A stretch of DNA of 43,817 nt, taken from the NCBI RefSeq assembly GCF_001613065.1, contig NZ_BDBQ01000019.1, forward strand, positions 1-43,817, given 5' to 3'. Within the stretch, counting starts at the first letter, position 1; every line of letters starts with the position of its first letter. Below, piece by piece: positions 25,395-34,992 of this stretch. Under the pieces are notes generated by a model. It saw only the letters and a list, made by a program, of their open reading frames with translations. It made no database searches and was not told the origin of the DNA. The stretch comes from Nocardia miyunensis NBRC 108239. Lineage in GTDB: Bacteria; Actinomycetota; Actinomycetes; Mycobacteriales; Mycobacteriaceae. The translations under genes and the position numbers were made by a program.

Positions 25395-25487
25395 TCGCGA
25401 CGGTGCACCCGGACCGGTGCGTCCGGTTCGGGTTCGCCTGTCCGGCAATCGATCTCGGGTGCGAGACGAATCGGAAGCAGGAGAATC

Positions 25488-26444
25488 GTGCTGCACGTCC
25501 GGGTGATCTGTCCGTCCGGGAAGACCGAGGACGCGCTCGAGGCACTGCGGGCCGAGCCGGGAGCGACGCTGATCACGGTGCAGCGCGACGCGGCGGTCGA
25601 GCCACCCGGAGATGTGCTCGAGGCCGATGTCGCGCGGGAATCGGTCAACGACGTGGTAGCGGCCCTCGAAGCGCTGGGCATCAGCCGCGCGGGCGGGATC
25701 ATCCTCGGCCCGGTCGATACCGCGCTGTCGGATTCGGCGGATCGCGCGGTGGCGCAGGCTCCGGGAGATCCGTCCGGCGCGGTCGTGTGGCAGGCGCTGC
25801 TGGCCGAGACCAGGGAGGAGTCCACGATCGGTCCGGCGTTCCTGGCGTTCATCACCATCGCCTGCCTGCTCGCGGCGGTCGGCGTCGCCACCGATTCGCC
25901 GGTGACGATCGTCGGCGCGATGGTGGTGGGGCCCGAGTTCGGGCCGCTGGCCGCGCTCGCGGTGTCGTTGGTGCGCAAGGATTTCGCGTTGGCGCGACGT
26001 TCGGCGCTGGCGCTGATCGTCGGATTCTCGGTGGCCATGGTGATCACCTGGGTGGCCACCCTGGCGTGGGAGCAGTTCGGCTGGCTGACCCTGGACAGCG
26101 TCGACCGGATCCACAATGTGGAGTTCATCTACCAGGTGGGGCCGTTCTCACTGGTGGTCGCGCTGCTCGCCGGCGCTGCCGGGATGCTGTCGCTGGTGAC
26201 CTCGAAATCGGCTGCGCTGGTAGGGGTTTTCATCTCGGTGACCACGATCCCGGCGGCCGGATTCGCGGTGGTGGCCGCGACCGTGGGCGCGTGGCAGAAG
26301 GCGTTCTGGTCGATCGGCCAACTCGGGGTGAACATGATCGGGATCGTGGTCGCCGGATGGATCGTGCTGCAGTTGCGCCCTCGCCACGGCAGCGAGGGCG
26401 GACCGCTGGATCGGTTCGAACGCTGGTTGTCGTCGGCCGAATGA
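25488..26444 (+). CDS. DUF389 family membrane protein
   Basis: A 318-residue protein. Residues 1-~85 form a soluble ACT/ferredoxin-like domain (MLHVRVICPSGKTEDALEAL). From ~110 there are about six membrane helices including FLAFITIACLLAAVGVATDSPVTIVGAMVVGPEFGPLAALAVSL, whose TIVGAMVVGPEFGPL signature is typical of DUF389/TIGR00341. Function of the family is unknown; a transporter-like fold is likely. GTG 25488 has AGCAGGAGA four bases upstream. It converges on the next leftward gene with 33 bases between stops. A GC-rich imperfect stem near 26450-26478 may terminate both. Confidence 0.88.
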   Translation: MLHVRVICPSGKTEDALEALRAEPGATLITVQRDAAVEPPGDVLEADVARESVNDVVAALEALGISRAGGIILGPVDTALSDSADRAVAQAPGDPSGAVVWQALLAETREESTIGPAFLAFITIACLLAAVGVATDSPVTIVGAMVVGPEFGPLAALAVSLVRKDFALARRSALALIVGFSVAMVITWVATLAWEQFGWLTLDSVDRIHNVEFIYQVGPFSLVVALLAGAAGMLSLVTSKSAALVGVFISVTTIPAAGFAVVAATVGAWQKAFWSIGQLGVNMIGIVVAGWIVLQLRPRHGSEGGPLDRFERWLSSAE

Positions 26445-26477
26445 TGCTGCGCGCGTGGGCTTTGCGGCCCCGCGCGA

Positions 26478-27611
26478 TCAGCCCAAGGTCAGGCCGTCGG
26501 TCAGCGCGCGGTACGAGTAGGTCAGCGCCATCACCGAGACCGGGCCGACCAGCAACAGACTCAGCGCGCAGATGATCAGGCCGGCGGTGCCGGCGATGAC
26601 CATGCCGATCACGCAGACCACCAGGGCGGCGAAGGTCATGAACAGCACCGCGAATGCCAGCAGCAGCGTCTTCGTGAGGTCCGAGAGCACCAGCCGGACA
26701 CTGGATCGGATCGCGGCGATCGGATTCTGGTCCCGATCGATCACGAAGTGCAGGGCGAACATGCACAGGAAGCCGATCGCGATCGCCGCGAGCACGCTCA
26801 GGACGGTCGCGAGCGCCGCGGACAGGGCGGCGAACACCGTGGAGATCACGATCATCGCCAGCACACAGCTCGCGAAGACGGCCAGCGCGCACAGCAGGAC
26901 GTTACCGGCGTTGACGAATCCGAAGAACGCCTGGAAATCCGGTGGGGTGCCGTCGGTTTCGTAGAGTGCGCCCCGGATCATCACGGCCTGCAGCAGCCAG
27001 ACCACGACCGCGACGATGAGGAATATCAGCATGATCGGTATGAACGAATCTATACCGGCGGCCCGTACGACCACCATCGCGGCCAGATAGGCGACGAAGC
27101 CGACGAGGGTGATGGCGATCCAGGGAATCGGGTTGGCGCGCAAGCGTTCCCAGCCGTACCCGAGGGCGCGGCCGATGGTCAGGCCGACCGGTGCGGGCGC
27201 GGGAAATCCATAGGGCGCCCGGCCCGGCATCCCGCCCTGCGGTGTGCCGGGAGCGGTGCCCGGTCCCGATGCCCACCCCGAAGGGGGCGTCGCGCCGGGA
27301 GGGTAGCCCTGGCCGGTGTTCGGATCGTAGCCGGGGGTGTAGCCGGGCTCGGGCGCCGCGGTGGGCTGGCCGTGTCCGGGCTGCGACTGGCCGTAACCCT
27401 GCGCGGGCTGCTGGGCGGATGCGGGTGTCGCGCCGAAGACCGGGGGTGGCGGCGGGGGCCCGCCGGTCACCGGAGGCGGGGCGGCGGGGCCGGGGCGTGC
27501 GGGCCCTTGCGATCGTGATCCGGCGTCCTGGGGATACCCGGGTTGCGGCGTGAACTGCTCACGGGGGTTGTCCCCGGATGTGCCGGGCGCGGGGTGCGGA
27601 GTCTCGGTCAT
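26478..27611 (-). CDS. Pro/Gly-rich multi-pass membrane protein (Rv2560-like)
   Basis: A 377-residue protein. Residues 1-~155 are a disordered cytoplasmic tail rich in Pro, Gly and Gln (GYTPGYDPNTGQGYPPGATP). Residues ~160-377 have about six membrane helices, beginning PVGLTIGRALGYGWERLRANPIPWIAITLVGFVAYL. The repeated glycerophosphodiester-phosphodiesterase-like membrane architecture resembles M. tuberculosis Rv2560, described there as a proline- and glycine-rich transmembrane protein. Function unknown. ATG 27611 was chosen because AAAGGTCC lies about seven bases upstream; the longer frame adds IRKVPT-type sequence without support. It is divergent from the phosphotransferase-like gene and near rarA, as in M. 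tuberculosis. Confidence 0.83.
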   Translation of the reverse strand: MTETPHPAPGTSGDNPREQFTPQPGYPQDAGSRSQGPARPGPAAPPPVTGGPPPPPPVFGATPASAQQPAQGYGQSQPGHGQPTAAPEPGYTPGYDPNTGQGYPPGATPPSGWASGPGTAPGTPQGGMPGRAPYGFPAPAPVGLTIGRALGYGWERLRANPIPWIAITLVGFVAYLAAMVVVRAAGIDSFIPIMLIFLIVAVVVWLLQAVMIRGALYETDGTPPDFQAFFGFVNAGNVLLCALAVFASCVLAMIVISTVFAALSAALATVLSVLAAIAIGFLCMFALHFVIDRDQNPIAAIRSSVRLVLSDLTKTLLLAFAVLFMTFAALVVCVIGMVIAGTAGLIICALSLLLVGPVSVMALTYSYRALTDGLTLG

Positions 27612-27715
27612 CGTGGGGACCTTTCGAATCACCTGGGTTTCAGTGTGGCGCACAGCAGTTGGCTTTCGACACAACCGGAACCGCCCGGATCGTGTCAAGC
27701 AGCCTTCAGGATATG

Positions 27716-27750
27716 CCTGTCCGGAATGTCGTAATACATGCTGGGACAGG
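27716..27750. repeat. Inverted repeat in a divergent intergenic region
   Basis: CCTGTCC (27716-27722) and GGACAGG (27744-27750) are a perfect 7-bp inverted repeat with a 21-base loop. It lies in the 283-base divergent region between the Rv2560-like gene and the phosphotransferase-like gene. It may be an operator; nothing else in the region is clear. Confidence 0.35.
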
Positions 27751-27894
27751 ATGATCCCGGACGAGAAGCGCGCCGTGCGAACGTTCAGCCTCTCGCGAGA
27801 ACCGCCCGCGCTTCACCGAGACACGCCGGGCGACGCGCGAAAGGTTGTGGAACCGCTCGCTGAAAGTGACCTGAAGCGAGTAACTTGGAGCGCG

Positions 27895-29064
27895 ATGACC
27901 GCACTATTGGCCGAACGCGCCACCGAAGTCGTGTCCGCGGCACAACATTTGCTCACAAAGCGGATGGGTGCTCCGGTAAAGCTCAGCGATCCGATAGAGC
28001 TCGGCGGAAGCGGCAGGACGACGGTACTACGTGTGCGTGTCGCGGAAAACGCGTTCTCGCTTCCGCGCACGCTCATTGTCAAACAACTCCGCGGTGCGGC
28101 ACAGGACCGTCGCGTCGGTGGTCTCGTGCCCGGCGTCGCGAGTATCGATGCGGCATTCCTGCGCGAGGCGGTGTCCTACCAGTTCACCACCGCCCTGAGC
28201 AGCCGTCATCGGCCCGGCGCGTATCTGCTGGCCCACGACATACCCGAGCGATTGCTGATCCTGAGCGACCTGGGCGAGAACGCCGCGCTCACCTCGGTGC
28301 TGCGTTCGGGCGCCGAACCGGCCAGTCGCAATGCGCTGATGGCCTTCGCCCAGGCGATGGGCCGGATGCATGCGGCCACGGTCGGCCGCGAGCCCGATTT
28401 CGTGGCGCTGTTGCGCCGCGTCGACGTGGTGCACCGGGTGGACGGTATCGCTCAGCAGGCCGAGGCCGCGATCGGCGAGGTGCCCGGCATGTTGCGCCGC
28501 GAGCTGAACATCGACGTGCCCGGCGAGATCGCCGAACGCATCGTCGCGGGCAACCGGCTGTTCTCCGCGGGCCGCTACCGCGCCTTCAGCCCCTCGGACC
28601 TGTGTCCGGACAATGTCATCCTCAACGCCGAGGGCGCCCGGTTCCTGGACTACGAATGGGGCGGATTCCGCGACGCCACGCTGGACATCGCCTACGCGCT
28701 GGTCTCCTTCCCCGGTTGCCTGTGCGATGTCGAACTCTCCCGTGAACGCGCCCGTCAGCTGGTCGAGGCGTGGCGCTCGGAGGTGGTGGGCGTGTGGCCC
28801 GCCCTGGCCGACGACGCCGTACTCGCCGAGCGGATCCTGGAGGCGCGCCTGATCTGGGTGTGGCTGACCACGTACTGGTTCCTGCCCGCCGATCACGCCC
28901 GCATCGCCGCCGCCCGCGAGCACGGTCTGTCGATTCCGCGCTCGGCGGCGCTGATCAACCGCTGGGCCGCTCTCGCCGAGGATGCCCGGTGCACCGGTGA
29001 CGACATCCTGGGCGATTTCGCCGAGCACGTCTCGGCGACCCTCGAGGAACTCTGGGAAGAGTAG
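27895..29064 (+). CDS. Phosphotransferase-fold protein lacking the catalytic His
   Basis: A 389-residue protein of the aminoglycoside phosphotransferase/choline-kinase fold. The nucleotide lobe has LRVRV and TLIVKQLRG (putative Lys). The catalytic loop reads FSPSDLCPDNVIL: the base D235 and N240 are present, but the usual His two residues before the Asp is Pro233. The metal-binding FLDYEWGG has D252. It may still bind nucleotide; activity is doubtful or altered. ATG 27895 is preceded by TTGGAG. The frame stays open back to 27550, with a GTG at 27775 as a possible longer start, but that extension does not look protein-like. The leader contains GAACCGCT and GAGTAACTTGG, both also found upstream of korA. 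Substrate unknown. Confidence 0.75.
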   Translation: MTALLAERATEVVSAAQHLLTKRMGAPVKLSDPIELGGSGRTTVLRVRVAENAFSLPRTLIVKQLRGAAQDRRVGGLVPGVASIDAAFLREAVSYQFTTALSSRHRPGAYLLAHDIPERLLILSDLGENAALTSVLRSGAEPASRNALMAFAQAMGRMHAATVGREPDFVALLRRVDVVHRVDGIAQQAEAAIGEVPGMLRRELNIDVPGEIAERIVAGNRLFSAGRYRAFSPSDLCPDNVILNAEGARFLDYEWGGFRDATLDIAYALVSFPGCLCDVELSRERARQLVEAWRSEVVGVWPALADDAVLAERILEARLIWVWLTTYWFLPADHARIAAAREHGLSIPRSAALINRWAALAEDARCTGDDILGDFAEHVSATLEELWEE

Positions 29065-29080
29065 GAGTTCCCCGCGGGAT

Positions 29081-30031
29081 TCAGCGGGTCGGGCGCGGCC
29101 CGACGATGGATGCGCGTTCCATGATCCGGATCTGCGGCCAGTAGTCGCTGGCGGCGTAGTGCTGCACGGCACGGTTGTCCCAGAACGCGACGGTGTGCGG
29201 CTCCCAGTGCAGGCGGACCTGGTGTTCGGGGTAGTCGGCCTGGCGGCACAGCCGGTCCAGTAGATCGCGGCTCGCCTCGGGCGTCCTACCGGCGATGTGG
29301 TCGACGAAGATCCGGTTGACGTAGAGATGGCGGCGGCCGGTCGCCGCATGGGTGCACACCACGGGATGTTCGACGCTGGGGTGCTCGGCCCGCATGCGCT
29401 CGCGGTCCCCGGGTGCGGCCGCGCGGCCGAAGGCGCGGGTGAAGTCGTGGACGGCGGTGAGTTCGTCGGCGAGTGCGCGGGTGTCCTCGTCCAGGGCCGC
29501 GTACGCGGCGTACATGTCGGAGAACAGGGTGTCGCCGCCGACCTCGGGCACCGAGATCGCGTGCAGGATCGCGCCCATCGATGGCAGCGGCCGCCAGGTC
29601 ACGTCGTGGTGCCAGCTGTTCTCGAATCCGGCGACCTCCGCGCCCTTCTCGAAGCGGACCAGTTCGGGCTGGCCGGAATTGGAGCCGAGGGCCGGATGCA
29701 CCTCCAACTCGCCGAATCGCCGGGCGAACGCGACGTGCTGGGCCGGGGTGATCGGCTGGTCGCGGAAGAACAGCACCTTGTAGTCGTGCAGCGCCTGGCG
29801 AAGTTCTGCGACGACCTCGTCCGCCAGCGGTTCGCGCAGGTCGATACCGCTGATCTCGCCGCCGAGCGTGGTGCCGACTAGTTCGGCGTCGAAATGTTGC
29901 CAGCGCAGCGCGGCGAGACGCCGATGTTCGGCGGTCAGGTGCGTGAACGGCCCGGCCAGCAGGGGATATCCCGGCAGGGGGAACGGTCGCACCGCGGGTT
30001 CGGGTTCGGCGATGGTGGGTGCTTCGGTCAT
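29081..30031 (-). CDS. TauD/TfdA-family 2-oxoglutarate-dependent dioxygenase
   Basis: A 316-residue Fe(II)/2-oxoglutarate dioxygenase. By comparison with TauD, the metal ligands are H141, D143 and H291 (WHHDVTW and NRAVQHYA) and the 2-oxoglutarate/substrate-binding arginines are R302 and R306 in RIMERASIV. FGELEVHP and GGDTLFSDMYAAY are further family blocks. It resembles alkylsulfonate/taurine dioxygenases, which release sulfite from organosulfonates when sulfate is scarce, but the exact substrate is uncertain. ATG 30031 has AAGGAG six bases upstream. It is divergent from a TetR regulator with two shared operators, so it is probably substrate-induced. Confidence 0.9.
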   Translation of the reverse strand: MTEAPTIAEPEPAVRPFPLPGYPLLAGPFTHLTAEHRRLAALRWQHFDAELVGTTLGGEISGIDLREPLADEVVAELRQALHDYKVLFFRDQPITPAQHVAFARRFGELEVHPALGSNSGQPELVRFEKGAEVAGFENSWHHDVTWRPLPSMGAILHAISVPEVGGDTLFSDMYAAYAALDEDTRALADELTAVHDFTRAFGRAAAPGDRERMRAEHPSVEHPVVCTHAATGRRHLYVNRIFVDHIAGRTPEASRDLLDRLCRQADYPEHQVRLHWEPHTVAFWDNRAVQHYAASDYWPQIRIMERASIVGPRPTR

Positions 30032-30053
30032 GTCGGCTCCTTCGTGTGGTCCA

Positions 30054-30071
30054 TGTAGTCGATCGACTACA
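30054..30071. promoter_or_regulatory. TetR operator 1 (TGTAGTC-N4-GACTACA)
   Basis: TGTAGTCGATCGACTACA is an 18-bp perfect palindrome in the 65-base region between the divergent dioxygenase and TetR genes. Confidence 0.8.
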
Positions 30072-30087
30072 CCACTGTGTGCGCTAA

Positions 30088-30105
30088 TGTAGTCGCATGA
30101 CTACA
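30088..30105. promoter_or_regulatory. TetR operator 2, over the tetR start codon
   Basis: TGTAGTCGCATGACTACA has the same 7-bp arms as operator 1, TGTAGTC and GACTACA, with a different 4-base centre, 34 bp away. It overlaps the ATG at 30097, suggesting tight autorepression. Confidence 0.8.
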
Positions 30106-30705
30106 CGTCGCGCAACAGGGTCGTCCGGAACGGGTGACACCCCGGTCGGCCGGGATGCGGTCGTCGAGGCGGTGCTGACCCATGCCGCCGAGCTGTTCGC
30201 CGAGCGCGGCCCGGCCGCGACCTCGATCCGCGATATCGCCGAGCGGGCCGGGGTCAATCACGGTCTGGTGTTCCGGCACTTCGGCGCGAAGGATCAGCTG
30301 GTGGCCCGGGTGCTGGACCATCTGGCCGCGGAATCCGGTGCGGCACTGGACCGTTCGGGCCTGGTGGATCGAGCGCCGCTCGATGCGGCACTGCGTCTGC
30401 ATCTGACCGTGCTGGCCCGCAGCATCCTGGACGGCTATCCCGTCGCTCGGATGCAACGCGATTTCCCGGTGATCTCCCGGCTGATCGAGCGGGCGCGGCC
30501 GTTCCACGAGTCGGAACAAAATGCATCGCTGGCGGTGGCCCACGTCGCGGCATTGCAGCTGGGCTGGCAACTCTTCGGGCCGTTCCTGCGCGGGGCGGCG
30601 GGACTGCAGGACATGTCCGAGGCCGAGTTGCAGGGCGGTATCGACGCCGAGGCAGCTCGCCTCCTGCTGTCCGATCGCGCCGATTCGCGCCCGCCGGCCG
30701 AGTGA
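30097..30705 (+). CDS. TetR-family regulator of the dioxygenase
   Basis: A 202-residue one-component repressor. The N-terminal helix-turn-helix is AVLTHAAELFAERGPAATSIRDIAERAGVNHGLVFRHFGAKDQLVARVL (helices 1-4, about residues 27-75). The remainder is an all-helical ligand-binding domain with no family-specific signature that I recognise. ATG 30097 lies inside operator 2. No good ribosome site is visible, so it may be leaderless. The two matched palindromes in the divergent region point to control of itself and of the dioxygenase. Confidence 0.88.
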   Translation: MTTRRATGSSGTGDTPVGRDAVVEAVLTHAAELFAERGPAATSIRDIAERAGVNHGLVFRHFGAKDQLVARVLDHLAAESGAALDRSGLVDRAPLDAALRLHLTVLARSILDGYPVARMQRDFPVISRLIERARPFHESEQNASLAVAHVAALQLGWQLFGPFLRGAAGLQDMSEAELQGGIDAEAARLLLSDRADSRPPAE

Positions 30706-30921
30706 GGCGGTGCCCGAGGATGTCGGCGCAGGTCGGTACGGTTGATTGGTGCATATGCGAACCGATCGTCCGTATCCGGCGCTGCCGAGCTGTGCGGCGG
30801 AGTCGTGAGTAGGTACGTGGTGGGCACGCGGCCGGGCGGCGAAGACGGTCGGGTGGCGGAACATGGTCTGCTCTGCGCGAATCGCGCAGTACACGACGGG
30901 GACGCGGGAGGTGTGCGGTAA

Positions 30922-32274
30922 ATGACGGACGGACTGTTCGAGGCTCCCGGTACGTCGGCATCGTCCGCTGGTACCGAGGAATTCTCCATGGGGCAGGCCG
31001 CGGGGCGGTTGGCTCCGCTGGCGGTGCGGATGCGTCCGGCGAGTCTGGACGAGGTGGTGGGGCAGCAGCATCTGCTGGGTGCGGGTTCGCCGCTGCGGCG
31101 GCTGATCGAGGGGTCGGGCGCGGCGTCGGTGCTGCTCTACGGCCCGCCGGGAACCGGCAAGACGACGCTGGCCTCGCTGATCTCCCAGGCCACGGGTCGC
31201 CGGTTCGAGGCGTTGTCGGCGTTGTCGGCGGGAGTCAGGGAGGTGCGTGCGGTCATCGATATGGCCCGCCGCCGATTGCTGTCCGGTGAGCAGACCGTGC
31301 TGTTCATTGATGAGGTGCACCGGTTCTCCAAGACCCAGCAGGACGCGCTGCTGGCGGCGGTGGAGAACCGGGTCGTGCTGCTGGTGGGCGCGACGACGGA
31401 GAACCCGTCGTTCTCGGTGGTGTCGCCGCTGCTGTCCCGGTCGCTGGTGTTGCAGCTGAAGTCGTTGTCCGAGAACGACATCCGCCTGGTGCTGAACCGG
31501 GCCGCGGCCGATCCGCGCGGACTGGGCGGCGAGTACACGATCAGCGAGGAGGCGCTGGACCACATCGTGCGCATCGCCGGGGGAGACGCGCGTCGCGCGC
31601 TGACCGCGCTGGAGGCGTCGGCGGAGTCCTCGCTGGACGGCAGCGTCGGGGTGGATCTGGTGGAGGCGAGCGTCGATCGGGCGGCCGTGCGCTACGACCG
31701 CGCCGGAGATCAGCATTACGACGTGATCAGCGCCTACATCAAATCCCTGCGCGGCTCGGATGTCGACGCGGCACTGCACTACCTGGCCCGGATGATCAGC
31801 GCCGGCGAGGATCCGCGCTTCATCGCCCGCCGTCTGATGATCCAGGCCAGTGAGGACGTCGGGATGGCCGATCCGACCGCACTGCAGACCGCGGTCGCCG
31901 CCGCGCAGGTGGTGCAGCTGGTCGGCATGCCCGAGGCCCAGCTCGCCCTCGCGCACGCCACCATTCACGTCGCGACCGCGCCGAAATCCGGTGCGGTGGC
32001 CGCCGCGATCGGCGCGGCCATGTCGGATATCGGCCAGGGCAAAGCCGGTGCGGTACCCCCGCACCTGCGCGACGGCCACTACGCCGGTGCCGCGAAACTC
32101 GGCAACGCCCAGGGCTACAAGTACCCGCACGATCACCCCGACGGCGTACTTCTCCAGCAATACCCGCCCGACGAACTCGTCGGCACCGACTACTACACCC
32201 CCACCGACCACGGTTACGAACGCGAAGTCGGCCCCCGCGTCACCAAACTCCGCCGCATCGTCCGGGGTCGCTGA
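30922..32274 (+). CDS. rarA: Replication-associated recombination protein A
   Basis: A AAA+ ATPase of the RarA/MgsA/WRNIP1 family that acts at stalled replication forks. It has 450 residues. Walker [10 protein letters not shown] starts at residue 74, Walker B FIDEVHRF carries D130-E131, and the arginine-finger region [13 protein letters not shown] is present. A clamp-loader-like C-terminal tetramerisation part begins near 290 ([26 protein letters not shown]). ATG 30922 has GGGAGG eleven bases upstream, a little long. A short hairpin CTGCGCG-AAT-CGCGCAG lies at 30873-30889 in the 216-base upstream gap, which otherwise holds nothing clear. M. tuberculosis Rv2559c occupies the matching position near alaS. 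Confidence 0.94.
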   Translation: MTDGLFEAPGTSASSAGTEEFSMGQAAGRLAPLAVRMRPASLDEVVGQQHLLGAGSPLRRLIEGSGAASVLLYGPPGTGKTTLASLISQATGRRFEALSALSAGVREVRAVIDMARRRLLSGEQTVLFIDEVHRFSKTQQDALLAAVENRVVLLVGATTENPSFSVVSPLLSRSLVLQLKSLSENDIRLVLNRAAADPRGLGGEYTISEEALDHIVRIAGGDARRALTALEASAESSLDGSVGVDLVEASVDRAAVRYDRAGDQHYDVISAYIKSLRGSDVDAALHYLARMISAGEDPRFIARRLMIQASEDVGMADPTALQTAVAAAQVVQLVGMPEAQLALAHATIHVATAPKSGAVAAAIGAAMSDIGQGKAGAVPPHLRDGHYAGAAKLGNAQGYKYPHDHPDGVLLQQYPPDELVGTDYYTPTDHGYEREVGPRVTKLRRIVRGR

Positions 32275-32314
32275 GGTCACCCACTCCGCTGCAATATCGC
32301 TGGACTAGTGCCGG

Positions 32315-32331
32315 TAGGCTTGATATTCGTG
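32315..32331 (+). promoter_or_regulatory. alaS: -10 element and leaderless start of alaS
   Basis: TAGGCT at 32315-32320 lies eight bases before GTG 32329 and no ribosome-binding site is present. This spacing would put the transcript start on or next to the start codon. No good -35 is visible. Confidence 0.5.
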
Positions 32332-34992
32332 CAGACCCACGAGATTCGACGGCGCTTCCTGGACCATTTCGTCCGTGCCGGCCACACCGAGGTGCCCAGT
32401 GCCTCCCTGATCCTGGCCGACCCCAACCTGCTGTTCGTCAACGCAGGCATGGTCCAGTTCGTGCCGTATTTCCTCGGTCAGCAAACCCCGGCATTCGCGA
32501 CCGCGACGAGCGTGCAGAAGTGCGTGCGAACCCTGGACATCGAGAACGTCGGCATCACGACCCGGCACAACACCTTCTTCCAGATGGCCGGCAACTTCAG
32601 CTTCGGCGACTATTTCAAGCGCGGCGCGATCGAGCTGGCCTGGTCGCTGCTGACCGGGTCGGTGGAGGACGGCGGCTACGGCTTCGATCCCGAAAAGCTG
32701 TGGGCCACCGTCTATCTGGACGACGACGAGGCCGAGCAGATCTGGCTGTCGGTCGGCGTGCCGCCGGAGCGGATCCAGCGCCGCGGCATGGCGGACAACT
32801 ATTGGTCCATGGGCATTCCCGGACCATGCGGCCCGTGTTCGGAGATCTACTACGACCGCGGCCCGGAATTCGGGCGCGAGGGTGGCCCCGAGGCCGACGA
32901 GGATCGCTACCTCGAGATCTGGAACCTCGTGTTCATGCAGAACGAGCGCGGTGAGGGGCGCGGCAAGGACGATTTCGAGATCCTGGGCCCGCTGCCGAAG
33001 AAGAACATCGACACCGGTATGGGCGTCGAGCGCGTCGCGTTCCTGCTGCAGGGCGTGGACAACGTCTACGAGACCGATCTGCTGCGTCCGATCATCACCC
33101 GGGCCGAGGAGCTGACCGGCCGCTCCTACGGTGTCGAACACGCCGACGACGTGCGTTTCCGCGTCATCGCCGATCATGCCCGCACCGCGGCCATGCTGAT
33201 CGCCGACGGCGTGAACCCCGGCAACGACGGCCGGGGTTACGTACTGCGCCGCCTGCTGCGCCGCATCGTGCGCTCGGCCCGGCTGCTGGGTGCGGACAAG
33301 CCGGTGATGAGCGAGTTCATGGCGGTCGTGAGCGAGGCGATGGCCCCCTCGTATCCCGAACTGGCCACCGATTTCAAGCGCATCGAGACCGTCGCGGTCG
33401 GCGAGGAGACCGCCTTCCTCAAGACGCTGGCCACCGGTTCGAAACTGTTCGACGACACCGTCGCCGAGGTGCGCTCGGCCGGTGGGTCGCGGATCGCCGG
33501 TACGGACGCGTTCACCCTGCACGACACCTACGGCTTCCCGATCGATCTGACCCTGGAGATGGCCGCCGAGGCCGGACTCGAGGTCGACGAGCCGGGCTTC
33601 CGCTCGCTGATGGCCGAGCAGCGTCAGCGCGCCAAGGAGGACGCCCAGTCCCGCAAGCACGCGCACGCCGATCTGACCATCTACAAGGAGCTGGTCGATC
33701 GCGGCCCGACGGAGTTCACCGGATTCGACGAACTCACCTCGGAGAGCAAGGTTCTCGCACTGATCTCCGACGGCGTGCGGGTTCCGGTCGCCACCGCGGG
33801 ACAGGACGTCGAGGTGATCCTGGATCGCAGCCCGCTGTACGCCGAGTCCGGTGGTCAGATCGCCGACCGGGGTTCGCTGACCGCGTCGGGGCTGAAGGTC
33901 CGCGTCAACGACGTGCAGAAGATCGCCAAGCAGCTGTGGGTGCACAAGACCACGGTCGAGCACGGCCAGATCACCGAGGGCGATGCGGTTCTGGCGCAGG
34001 TGGATCCGGCGTGGCGGCGTGGCGCGACCCAGGGGCACTCGGGCACGCACATGGTGCACGCCGCGCTGCGGCAGGTACTCGGCCCGAACGCGGTGCAGGC
34101 CGGTTCGATGAACAAGCCCGGATACCTGCGTTTCGACTTCAACTGGCAGGGCCAGCTGTCCGAATCGCAGAAGGCCGATATCGAGGCGGTCTCCAATGAC
34201 GCTGTGGGCGCGAACTTCTCGGTGAACACCTTCATCACCGATCTGCCCAAGGCCAAGGCGATGGGCGCGATGGCGTTGTTCGGCGAGAACTACGGCGACG
34301 AGGTGCGCGTCGTGGAGATCGGCGGCCCGTTCTCAATGGAGCTGTGCGGTGGTACGCACGTCGAACACTCCTCGCAGATCGGCCCGATCACGGTGCTCGG
34401 CGAGTCCTCGGTCGGTTCGGGTGTGCGACGCGTGGAGGCGTTCGTCGGCCTGGACTCGTACCGCTACCTGGCCAAGGAACGCGCACTGCTGGCCGGTGTC
34501 GCCTCCTCGTTGAAGGTGCCCAGCGACGAGGTGCCCGCGCGGGTGGAGCAGCTGGTGGAGCGGCTCAAAGTCGCCGAGCGGGAGCTCGAGCGGACCAAGG
34601 TGCAGGCCGTGCTGTCGCAGGCCGGGAAGTTCGTCCAGGACGCCGAGCGGGTCGGCCGGGTGCTGCTGGTGGCCGCCGCCGCGCCGGAGGGCGTCGGCGC
34701 GGGCGATCTGCGCACCCTGGCCGGGGACATCCGCGGTCGTTTCGGCAGCGAACCGGCCGTGGTGGTTCTGCTGGGCAGCGACGGCGGCAAGGTGCCGTTC
34801 GTGGTCGCGGTGAACAAGCCCGCGCAGGAGCTGGGCTTCAAGGCCGGTGATCTGGTCGCCAGCTTCGGCCCGAGCATCGCCGGTCGCGGCGGCGGCAAGC
34901 CGGAGATGGCGCAGGGCGCCGGATCGGACCCGTCGGGGATCCCGGCCGGTCTGACCGCCGTGCGCGCGCGGGTGGCCGAGCTCGCCGCCTGA
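32329..34992 (+). CDS. alaS: Alanyl-tRNA synthetase
   Basis: Charges and proofreads tRNA-Ala. It has 887 residues, full length. The N-terminal [27 protein letters not shown], motif 2-like [20 protein letters not shown] and [12 protein letters not shown] define the class II core. The editing domain has [24 protein letters not shown] and the distal CGGTH motif (C-x3-H), so zinc ligands look complete. The C-terminal DHHA1 domain ends the protein. GTG 32329 was chosen because relatives begin at VQTHEIR; the in-frame ATG-type start at 32308 would lie on the promoter -10. The stop overlaps the ruvX start, beginning the alaS-ruvX-mltG-aroE run. Confidence 0.97.
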   Translation: MQTHEIRRRFLDHFVRAGHTEVPSASLILADPNLLFVNAGMVQFVPYFLGQQTPAFATATSVQKCVRTLDIENVGITTRHNTFFQMAGNFSFGDYFKRGAIELAWSLLTGSVEDGGYGFDPEKLWATVYLDDDEAEQIWLSVGVPPERIQRRGMADNYWSMGIPGPCGPCSEIYYDRGPEFGREGGPEADEDRYLEIWNLVFMQNERGEGRGKDDFEILGPLPKKNIDTGMGVERVAFLLQGVDNVYETDLLRPIITRAEELTGRSYGVEHADDVRFRVIADHARTAAMLIADGVNPGNDGRGYVLRRLLRRIVRSARLLGADKPVMSEFMAVVSEAMAPSYPELATDFKRIETVAVGEETAFLKTLATGSKLFDDTVAEVRSAGGSRIAGTDAFTLHDTYGFPIDLTLEMAAEAGLEVDEPGFRSLMAEQRQRAKEDAQSRKHAHADLTIYKELVDRGPTEFTGFDELTSESKVLALISDGVRVPVATAGQDVEVILDRSPLYAESGGQIADRGSLTASGLKVRVNDVQKIAKQLWVHKTTVEHGQITEGDAVLAQVDPAWRRGATQGHSGTHMVHAALRQVLGPNAVQAGSMNKPGYLRFDFNWQGQLSESQKADIEAVSNDAVGANFSVNTFITDLPKAKAMGAMALFGENYGDEVRVVEIGGPFSMELCGGTHVEHSSQIGPITVLGESSVGSGVRRVEAFVGLDSYRYLAKERALLAGVASSLKVPSDEVPARVEQLVERLKVAERELERTKVQAVLSQAGKFVQDAERVGRVLLVAAAAPEGVGAGDLRTLAGDIRGRFGSEPAVVVLLGSDGGKVPFVVAVNKPAQELGFKAGDLVASFGPSIAGRGGGKPEMAQGAGSDPSGIPAGLTAVRARVAELAA

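Noticed and set aside
22743..26114. 1123-codon minus-strand frame
   Set aside because: It runs across the protease, aspS and DUF389 genes on both strands. It is an antisense artefact of GC-rich codons despite its length.
27550..27894. N-terminal extension of the phosphotransferase-like gene
   Set aside because: The extension reads antisense through the start of the Rv2560-like gene and is not protein-like; ATG 27895 fits better.
32305..34059. 584-codon minus-strand frame
   Set aside because: It is opposite alaS, which is unmistakable; no independent evidence supports it.
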